In this document: positions 1 to 5,318 of the stretch, piece by piece
Layout: each line of letters begins with the position of its first letter
Position numbering within the stretch: the stretch's first letter is position 1
Source of the DNA: Candidatus Acidiferrum typicum
GTDB lineage: Bacteria > Acidobacteriota > Terriglobia > Acidiferrales > UBA7541
Assembly (NCBI GenBank): GCA_025463105.1
Contig: JAOAPW010000397.1
Coordinates: forward strand, 1-13,675
Length of the DNA: 13,675 nt
Direction: 5' to 3'
The notes under the pieces: generated by a model
The model's input: the letters and a program-made list of their open reading frames with translations, nothing else
Told to the model about the DNA's origin: nothing
The model's database searches: none
Made by a program: the position numbers and the translations under genes

Positions 1-2
1 GG

Positions 3-92
3 CTCAGCTTGGCCCCCGACGACTCGCCGCTTCTGCTCCGCGACACCGGCACCCAGGAAATCTACGCTCTCGATTGGCAGGTCCCGTATTAA
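3..92 (+). CDS. C-terminal end of a WD40/TolB-like beta-propeller protein (partial)
   Basis: Twenty-nine codons of an open frame enter from the left edge and stop at TAA 90-92. The readable end contains LLLRDTGTQEIYALDW, which resembles the last blade of the TolB/WD40-like propellers that acidobacteria attach to protein kinases or winged-helix DNA-binding domains. The aspartate-rich turn (APDDSP) followed by a short strand and a tryptophan is typical of such blades. The start and the effector domain lie outside the window, so the full role cannot be given. It converges on the kinase/TPR gene that ends at 205. Seen: the open frame and its stop. Inferred: the family, from a short match only. 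Confidence 0.5.
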   Translation, partial: LSLAPDDSPLLLRDTGTQEIYALDWQVPY

Positions 93-109
93 CGCTCGCC
101 TATCCGTAA

Positions 110-126
110 TGCCCGAGTGACGGGCA
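110..126. terminator. Small hairpin between convergent genes, possible terminator
   Basis: TGCCCG (110-115) and CGGGCA (121-126) form a 6-bp GC-rich stem with a 5-base loop, 18 bases after the stop of the left gene and about 80 bases after the stop of the opposing gene. No run of T follows on either strand, so it is at best a weak or Rho-assisted terminator. Confidence 0.25.
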
Positions 127-204
127 ACTCTGAAATAACTACCAAGGTAAGGTTTGCCGACTACCTGCCCACAACCAACCGACGGGCGCAACCGACAACT
201 TGCG

Positions 205-1713
205 TCACTCAGGTAGTCCGACGCGCCGATTGAGTTCCCCAAAGCGCGGGTCGGAGCGGAGGCTATCCATGCGAGCATCGGTCGCCAGATAGGTAGGCAG
301 GTAGTAGGACCGGTCTTTGTAGGCCTGATCGAGCAAGGCGAATGCCTGGTCTTTGTGTCCCAAACCTGCATGAATGACCGCGAAGTTGTACGGCGCGACC
401 CAACTATGCGCAGATACCTCTTTTAAATGATCCAGGATCTTTTGCGCTTCGGCGCGGTTCCCCGACAACGCATATGCATGTCCCAGGCCTGACCAGGTCT
501 CGGCATTGTCCTTTTCCAGTTCGACCGCGCGTTGAAACTCGACAATGGCCTCCGGCAGCCTTCCTTTCTGCTCATAAGCTCGACCCAGAAAACAATGACC
601 GAACCAAAAGTTCGGGTCAATCTCAATGGCGCGATGGAGTTGCTCAATTGCCGGATCCCAGCGTCGTGCAAACACTAGAGCCGCTCCCACGCCGAAGGCC
701 GCGAACCCGGAGAGCGGATCGGCTTGCTGTGCCCGCTTGGCTTCCGCGATAGCCTGATCGTGTCGCCCCATCGGCGCCAGGAACCAACTGTAGTACGTTT
801 GAGCGTCCGAATTGTTGGGACTCAGTTCAATGGCCCGTTTGAATTCCTTTTCCGCTGCGGCCCAATTCCACACATACCAGTGCGTGACGATCGCCATGGA
901 AAGGTGAGCCCCCGCATCGGATTCGTCGATCGCGAGCGCTCGTTTGGCCGCATCCTTGGTCTTGGGCCCGGCTTCGTTCGGAGACATAAACCAATCGTCC
1001 TGGTTCACGTAGTTGAAAGCCAGGCCGCTGTAAGCCAGGGCATAGTTGGGATCGACAGCGATAGACTGATTAAAGTAGTCGATACCCGTGTCAAACCCCT
1101 CTTTGGTGAGTTTGTTGGTGTAGTATTTGCCCTTCAGATAAAGCCGGTAGGCTTCAGGATTATCTGTCGAGCCCTTGGTCAGCTTCTGTTGATCTTCCGC
1201 CGAAAGTTGTGAGCGCAGACGCTGGGAAACTTCCCTTGCAATGTCACTCTGAACCGTCAGCAGGTCGGCCACCTTCCGATTGTATTGCTCGCCCCACAGC
1301 TGTCTGCCGTTACGAATGTCATCGAGTTCGATATTGACAGTTAAGTTGTCGCCTCGCTGCCTGACGTCGCCTGTGAGTACGGTTTGCACGCCAAGTTCGT
1401 CGCCAACCTTTTGCACATCCATCGCCTTACCCTTGTAATGGAGAGCGACACTGTGCGGAGTTACCTTCAGGCTGGGCAACCGCGCCAGGCTGTTGTTGAT
1501 GCTTTCCGTAACTCCATCGGAAATGTATTCTGCATCGGGATCGTTGCTTCGATTCTCCAGAGGCAGAACTGCGATGGAATCGATGCCTGCCTTCGACCGT
1601 CTCAGATAAATAAAGACTCCGGCCGAAGCGATGACCAGCAGACTCACGGCAATTAGCCAAAGCGATGGCGCGCCTTTTGAGCCCTGAGATGCCCCGTGTG
1701 GAGGCTTCTTCGA
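205..1713 (-). CDS. Membrane TolB-like/TPR sensor half of a frameshifted Ser/Thr kinase
   Basis: This is the downstream part of a kinase receptor whose catalytic half lies in another frame (1427-2494). From the frame change near 1713 it runs through a short basic linker, one transmembrane segment (LWLIAVSLLVIASAGVFIYL), a TolB/FlgO-like domain opening with IAVLPLENRSNDPDAEYISDGV, and then about eight TPR-like helical pairs to the end (GLGHAYALSGNRAEAQKILD and similar). In the intact family the kinase is cytoplasmic and the TolB/TPR part is outside the inner membrane, so it probably senses or scaffolds envelope partners. The frame stays open up to 1911, but the residues before about 1713 are the kinase domain read in the wrong frame, so no natural start is visible. 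It cannot be expressed as a fusion without a +1 shift. The family call is firm; functionality is doubtful. Confidence 0.8.
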   Translation of the reverse strand, partial: SKKPPHGASQGSKGAPSLWLIAVSLLVIASAGVFIYLRRSKAGIDSIAVLPLENRSNDPDAEYISDGVTESINNSLARLPSLKVTPHSVALHYKGKAMDVQKVGDELGVQTVLTGDVRQRGDNLTVNIELDDIRNGRQLWGEQYNRKVADLLTVQSDIAREVSQRLRSQLSAEDQQKLTKGSTDNPEAYRLYLKGKYYTNKLTKEGFDTGIDYFNQSIAVDPNYALAYSGLAFNYVNQDDWFMSPNEAGPKTKDAAKRALAIDESDAGAHLSMAIVTHWYVWNWAAAEKEFKRAIELSPNNSDAQTYYSWFLAPMGRHDQAIAEAKRAQQADPLSGFAAFGVGAALVFARRWDPAIEQLHRAIEIDPNFWFGHCFLGRAYEQKGRLPEAIVEFQRAVELEKDNAETWSGLGHAYALSGNRAEAQKILDHLKEVSAHSWVAPYNFAVIHAGLGHKDQAFALLDQAYKDRSYYLPTYLATDARMDSLRSDPRFGELNRRVGLPE

Positions 1714-2494
1714 GCGCCTGGCGGAGATCGGTCGCCGTCTGGAAGCGGCCGTCCGGGGATTTCGAGAGGCACTTGCGCACGATCGCTTCGAGCGCGGGCG
1801 GCGCCTTGAGCAATTCGGGATTCTTGTGAACGATAGCGCCCAGGGTCGCGGCGGACGAGCCTCCAGAAAAGGCGCGGCGTCCCGCGAGCATTTCGTAAAG
1901 CACCGCTCCAAAAGAAAAAATATCAGAGCGCGCGTTGGCCGGCTTGCCCTCGGCCTGCTCTGGCGACATGTACGCAGGGGTGCCCATGATTGTGCCCACC
2001 TGCGTAATGCCGACGCTCTGGGTTTCGTTGTCGGTCAGGCTGTCGTTATTCCGTTTCGCGAGTCCGAAATCCAGCAGCTTTACGACCCCGCCCGAGGTCA
2101 CGAGGATGTTCGCTGGTTTGAGGTCGCGATGAATGATCCCCTTGCCGTGTGCGGTCTCGAGCGCGGCAGCAATTTGCCGCGCGAGTTGCAACGCCTCATT
2201 CGGCGAAAGGGCCTGCGGCTGTTCGCAGTCGACGATCGGCCGCCCGTCGATGTACTCCATGACCAGAAAATCGGGGCCGACGTCGTAAATCTGGCAGATG
2301 TTGGGATGATTGAGTGCGTCGATGGCTTTGGCTTCACTCTCGAAGCGCTCGCTGAACTGCTCGCCAGAAACTTTGATCGCCACGTCCCGATTTAAACGGG
2401 CATCTCGGGCACGATACACCTCTCCCATCCCGCCCGCTCCAATGGACGCAAGGATTTCATATGGACCGAGTTTGTCGCCTGCAGAAAGCGGCAT
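1427..2494 (-). CDS. Serine/threonine protein kinase catalytic domain, frameshifted at its C-terminus
   Basis: A Hanks-type (PknB-like) kinase starts at ATG 2494 with a complete catalytic core: glycine loop IGAGGMGEVY (18-26), lysine of VAIK (K41), HRDLKPAN (122-129), DFG (142-144), SPE of the activation segment (177-179), and a normal C-lobe ending about residue 264 (TDLRQALEEA). It would autophosphorylate and phosphorylate Ser/Thr of partner proteins in the cytoplasm. After about residue 265 the frame turns into low-quality Arg/Gln/Ser-rich sequence and stops at 1427, while the expected transmembrane and TolB/TPR parts continue in the frame one base further on. The genuine part is therefore about 1700-2494. 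As it stands it would make a soluble, still catalytically complete kinase with a junk tail. No clear Shine-Dalgarno is seen. A GCTAA/TTAGC palindrome (2506-2517) lies just upstream of the start. Confidence 0.85.
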   Translation of the reverse strand: MPLSAGDKLGPYEILASIGAGGMGEVYRARDARLNRDVAIKVSGEQFSERFESEAKAIDALNHPNICQIYDVGPDFLVMEYIDGRPIVDCEQPQALSPNEALQLARQIAAALETAHGKGIIHRDLKPANILVTSGGVVKLLDFGLAKRNNDSLTDNETQSVGITQVGTIMGTPAYMSPEQAEGKPANARSDIFSFGAVLYEMLAGRRAFSGGSSAATLGAIVHKNPELLKAPPALEAIVRKCLSKSPDGRFQTATDLRQALEEASTRGISGLKRRAIALANCRESAGHRFGRSLYLSETVEGRHRFHRSSASGESKQRSRCRIHFRWSYGKHQQQPGAVAQPEGNSAQCRSPLQG

Positions 2495-2657
2495 GTGAGA
2501 ATCGAGCTAAGTTTAGCCGATCACAGAGCAGATAGAGAATGTATTACGGGCAAACCGGAAGTAATCCCATAACGGGGAAAGCCAGGCTGGGAGAGGCGTC
2601 TGGATAGTTTACGTAACCAGGCGATTTCACGTTTTGACCAACGGTCATCGAGCGAAA

Positions 2658-2673
2658 TGGCGATTTATCGCCA
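2658..2673. terminator. Perfect 7-bp inverted repeat downstream of the carboxypeptidase-like gene
   Basis: TGGCGAT and ATCGCCA are separated by two bases, 12 bases past the stop codon of the minus-strand gene ending at 2685. On the minus strand only three T residues follow, so it may be a weak terminator or RNA 3'-end stabiliser. The rest of the 190-base gap (2495-2684) shows no gene, and I could not place a convincing promoter for the kinase in it. Confidence 0.3.
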
Positions 2674-2684
2674 GTTGAGCCTGA

Positions 2685-3470
2685 CTACTTCTCTGGATCC
2701 AGCTTGACGATGTACCCGTCGATATCGTGATCGAGCGAAAACGGCGGCGCTACTCCTGGGGCGTTTGTGACAGTCATAGCGCTGCCATCCGGTTCCTTCT
2801 TGGTGACGGAGATGGGCTTCCCAGGTAGTGAATAACCCTTCACAGATGCAAAGAGGGAGTAATCACCGGCGGCCAATCCATCGAACTCAAAGTGGCCATC
2901 GGGAGGCAACATGGCAGTTTGGTCATCCCAAGCACGTTCTGAAGTAATCGTCACTCTCATGCCATCTGGAATCGGGTTGCCATCACTTAGAACAACGTTC
3001 CCGCGAAGTCGGTGCGCCGGTTTGATCTGGATATCGCCGATATCCACGATCTCACTGTCGCGCTTAGTGCTGCACTCAACTACTCCAGTCGCACCACGCT
3101 TGGCAAGTGATTGCATCTTTCCATAAACGTACCAGTCTGCGGGAACCGGCACGTTTGTGATCACAAACCTGCCATCAGGCTGCGTTCCTATGCGGACTTC
3201 CTCGTATGGATATCTACTCACCTGTAGATCACGGCCATAACCACCGCGAGGGCGGCCAATCAGTCCGACTTCAGCATTCCCGATTGGCTCACCATTTTGA
3301 ACAAGCCGTCCGCGCACAACGGCACCGTCCACGAGTGTTACTAGGTGGCGCTCGGTTCCAACTGGAATGACTGCCACACTCGGAGCCATCGCCCGTGCCT
3401 CGACTGACACCAATATTTTGTGCCCTGGCTTCGAGTAAGCAATCTCGAATTCCCCGTTTTTGTTGCTCAC
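2685..3470 (-). CDS. C-terminal part of an exported carboxypeptidase-regulatory-like protein (frameshifted)
   Basis: The frame opens on GTG at 3470, but its true beginning is upstream in the gene fragment 3490-4002: the codons just before the GTG (FDGLEPIAV) continue that protein after a one-base shift. It holds three or so beta-sandwich modules of the carboxypeptidase-regulatory/CNA-B type, marked by repeats such as GAVVRGRLVQNGEPIGNAEV and LRGNVVLSDGNPIPDGMRV and by the closing signature DGHFEFDGLAAGDYSLFASVKGY. There are no membrane segments. Such modules act as structural or carbohydrate/peptide-binding spacers on exported proteins and have no catalytic site. Alone it would lack a signal peptide and stay in the cytoplasm, so it is probably a broken 3' half unless the frameshift is a sequence error. 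Confidence 0.75.
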   Translation of the reverse strand: MSNKNGEFEIAYSKPGHKILVSVEARAMAPSVAVIPVGTERHLVTLVDGAVVRGRLVQNGEPIGNAEVGLIGRPRGGYGRDLQVSRYPYEEVRIGTQPDGRFVITNVPVPADWYVYGKMQSLAKRGATGVVECSTKRDSEIVDIGDIQIKPAHRLRGNVVLSDGNPIPDGMRVTITSERAWDDQTAMLPPDGHFEFDGLAAGDYSLFASVKGYSLPGKPISVTKKEPDGSAMTVTNAPGVAPPFSLDHDIDGYIVKLDPEK

Positions 3471-3489
3471 GGCAATTGGTTCAAGGCCA

Positions 3490-4002
3490 TCAAAAAGTCC
3501 CGTAGATCGAATTGCCTGTTTTTTCGTCGAGAAGAATTCCCAGTGGCTTCACAATGGCGTCTCGAACGGGAAGGCTGCGTGCATCTTGAATTCGTCCTCT
3601 GAACATTCTCCTCGGATCGCTTGCAGCGTTACGACGCAGGAGCGTCACACCAATTGGTACTCCGAGAGAAGGATCAACCTTGTTGACGAACGTTGGCTCG
3701 TATCCGTCAACGGCCACGAGCAAGCGGAACCATAAATCGGGGTTCAGACCTTTGAGCGTGAACGTACCTGTCGCATCTGTCACAGCGTGCTTGCCGCAAT
3801 CTACATAGCAGGTCGGACAATACAAGCTGTACCCTTTCTTAACACCCGCGCTGTAAACGAGCACCGTCGCGTGTTCCACGGGGTTCCCATTGCCATCAGA
3901 CACCTTGCCCGCAAGGCTGAGGCGGTCGGCTGCGGATGAAAACGCTCCGCAAACCAGCAGGTAGACTGCCACCACCGGGAGGAAACATGGTCGTTTGTAC
4001 AT
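3490..4002 (-). CDS. N-terminal part of an exported carboxypeptidase-regulatory-like protein (frameshifted)
   Basis: I choose the ATG at 4002, not the longer frame from 4128, because it gives a clean signal peptide (MYKRPCFLPVVAVYLLVCGAF, then SSAA). It is followed by a carboxypeptidase-regulatory-like module (LAGKVSDGNGNPVEHATVLV ... VTDATGTFTLKGL). A cysteine cluster YCPTCYVDCG lies inside the first module and is unusual for this fold; it could form disulfides or bind metal. The frame ends at TGA 3490-3492 directly after a T5 run on the coding strand (3492-3496). Removing one T restores a continuous protein with the 2685-3470 frame, about 440 residues in all. The function of the whole protein is unknown; an envelope structural or adhesion role is an inference from the fold. 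No good ribosome-binding site is visible. Confidence 0.7.
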   Translation of the reverse strand: MYKRPCFLPVVAVYLLVCGAFSSAADRLSLAGKVSDGNGNPVEHATVLVYSAGVKKGYSLYCPTCYVDCGKHAVTDATGTFTLKGLNPDLWFRLLVAVDGYEPTFVNKVDPSLGVPIGVTLLRRNAASDPRRMFRGRIQDARSLPVRDAIVKPLGILLDEKTGNSIYGTF

Positions 4003-4207
4003 GGGGTATATGTAGCGACGCCGCCCAAGTGCGGCATTGGAGTTCTTCGCCCCGCTTTTCTTTGACGTGCCATTCAAGGGTATCAATGAATGGAAAAAGC
4101 AGGTTGCTCCAGATTGCAAAAACCGCAAGAATGAGAGTTCAAGATAGCCGATTGGCGAAACATCGCGATTTCATTGACCCTGTTCTGAGAGCCTAGCGCC
4201 AAAAAAA

Positions 4208-4230
4208 GGGCACAATTTGGGGCACAGTTT
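4208..4230 (+). repeat. Two direct repeats GGGCACA(A/G)TTT, 12-base period
   Basis: GGGCACAATTT (4208-4218) and GGGCACAGTTT (4220-4230) are two near-identical 11-mers one helical turn apart, after an A7 run. They lie about 50 bases on the 5' side of a truncated tRNA 3' end. Short repeats in this position are typical of arm-type binding sites of tyrosine integrases. The repeats are seen directly; the role is inferred. Confidence 0.5.
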
Positions 4231-4278
4231 CCGAGTGGTCGCATGTAATCTACTGAAAGTACAAGGCACGTTAGTAGA

Positions 4279-4322
4279 TTCTCAATCTTCAAACCCGGGT
4301 TCGATTCCCGGTAGCGCTACCA
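4279..4322 (+). other. tRNA 3' fragment (T-arm, acceptor strand, CCA), probable attachment-site remnant
   Basis: A perfect T-arm (stem CCGGG 4295-4299, loop TTCGATT 4300-4306, stem CCCGG 4307-4311) is followed by a 7-base acceptor strand (TAGCGCT), a discriminator A and an encoded CCA (4320-4322). The expected 5' acceptor strand (AGCGCTA) and a normal D-arm are absent upstream, so this is not a complete tRNA gene. The preceding bases can be drawn as an anticodon loop TTCTCAA (4279-4285) with four of five stem pairs, which would read CTC, but the isotype is not secure. Such 3' halves are left where an element has integrated into a tRNA gene. Confidence 0.6.
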
Positions 4323-4425
4323 ACTACGTGTCTTCTTTTTATTGTTCCGAATGAAAATGTCGTTCCGTCTGCCAGTCAACTGCACAGTCGACATCACGGT
4401 CGAGTTCAAACTGCCATAATCCGCG

Positions 4426-5313
4426 CTACTTCTTCCCCGTATCCAATACTGTCTTCACCAAGTCGCCGAGTTGCTGCCCCGTAAACCCATTACCTTCGAG
4501 ATCAACAACGAGTTTGCCATCGCGACCAATAATGGCAGTGTGCAGCGAGTGAATGAACAGTCCTTCGTCCGGTACGAAATGGACGCCAAACAGATCGCAA
4601 ACTCGTTGGACGTCGGCTGCGGCGCCTGTGAGAAACCGCCAGCTTTCGGGGTCGGCTTTCCATGTATTTGCCCAACTCTGGAGAACTCCTGGCTGGTCGT
4701 GGACCGGATCGAAGGTGACGGAAAGCAAGACGAGATCGCGGCCCAGGCGTTCCGGATATCGCTTCTGCAGTATCCCGAAGTTGTTGGACGATCTAAAGCA
4801 GTACTCAGGAAGGGCGCAACGAGTGTAGACAAAGTTCAGCGCCACAACTTTGCCGGCGAACTGGCTGAGGCGAACGGGGCGCTTCTTCTGATCAATGAGG
4901 ACGAAGTCAGGAACGGACTGGCCAACCACCAGCCGGTGCGTGGGCCCTTGCAGGTCTTCGGAAAGACCCTGTAGCCTCCGGGACTTGGAGGGTTCGCGTT
5001 CTGCACTAGCATAGCCGCGAACACGAATCTTTTCCGCATAAGAGGCTTCCTTGTTCACTACCAAAATGAAGTCAATCAGGGATCCGCGGGCGATATGGTC
5101 GAGCACCTTGGCATCCTGCACCTTGAAAGGCATAACCATCGCGTCCATGAAACCCTGAATCTCGTCGCACGAAACTACCATGGTTTTTTGCGAGAGATCG
5201 ACACTGAGGACAAGGCCGCTTGCCGGGTAGCGCTGCTGAGCATGACCTGCCCTGGAATGCAGCACAACTGTCAGGAGCACCGCCACTAGCAGATTCGTGC
5301 AGCCGCGATTCAT
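4426..5313 (-). CDS. Exported CusF-like/SCO1-SenC fusion protein (copper/thiol chaperone)
   Basis: The protein is 295 residues long from ATG 5313, chosen because it follows the upstream stop by 5 bases and directly precedes a signal peptide (1-25, ending AGHA); a TTG at 5322 is the alternative. Residues about 31-101 form a CusF-like copper-binding domain with methionines in GFMDAMVMPF (56, 59, 61). Residues about 126-292 form a thioredoxin-like SCO domain with C166 and C172 (CALPEYC) and H255 (FIHSLHTA). SCO proteins carry Cu(I) or electrons to CuA-type centres or act as thiol reductases in the envelope. The cysteine spacing is C-x5-C rather than the textbook C-x3-C, a variant I believe occurs in bacterial SCO-like redoxins. 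It is the third gene of the minus-strand operon, which suggests a role in maturing or protecting the two propeller proteins encoded ahead of it. Confidence 0.85.
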   Translation of the reverse strand: MNRGCTNLLVAVLLTVVLHSRAGHAQQRYPASGLVLSVDLSQKTMVVSCDEIQGFMDAMVMPFKVQDAKVLDHIARGSLIDFILVVNKEASYAEKIRVRGYASAEREPSKSRRLQGLSEDLQGPTHRLVVGQSVPDFVLIDQKKRPVRLSQFAGKVVALNFVYTRCALPEYCFRSSNNFGILQKRYPERLGRDLVLLSVTFDPVHDQPGVLQSWANTWKADPESWRFLTGAAADVQRVCDLFGVHFVPDEGLFIHSLHTAIIGRDGKLVVDLEGNGFTGQQLGDLVKTVLDTGKK

Positions 5314-5318
5314 CGCTC

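Noticed and set aside
1427..1700. C-terminal tail of the kinase frame as a real domain
   Set aside because: It is Arg/Gln/Ser-rich without motifs, and the same DNA in the next frame encodes a clear transmembrane segment and TolB-like domain.
1671..1715. Programmed +1 ribosomal frameshift in the kinase gene
   Set aside because: No recognised slippery site with a stop or rare codon is placed to promote it, and the neighbouring gene has a similar simple +1 break, which fits error or decay better.
4310..4321. GGTAGCGCTAC shared with 12381-12391 as a recombination repeat
   Set aside because: The second copy lies inside the receptor coding sequence as ordinary codons (GSAT), and 11 palindromic bases can match by chance.
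4230..4322. A complete type II (Ser/Leu-like) tRNA gene, suggested by CCGAGTGGTCG and the hairpin AGATT-CTC-AATCT
   Set aside because: No 5' strand pairs with the acceptor TAGCGCT, and no acceptable anticodon arm of 5-7-5 can be drawn between the D-like and the hairpin segments.
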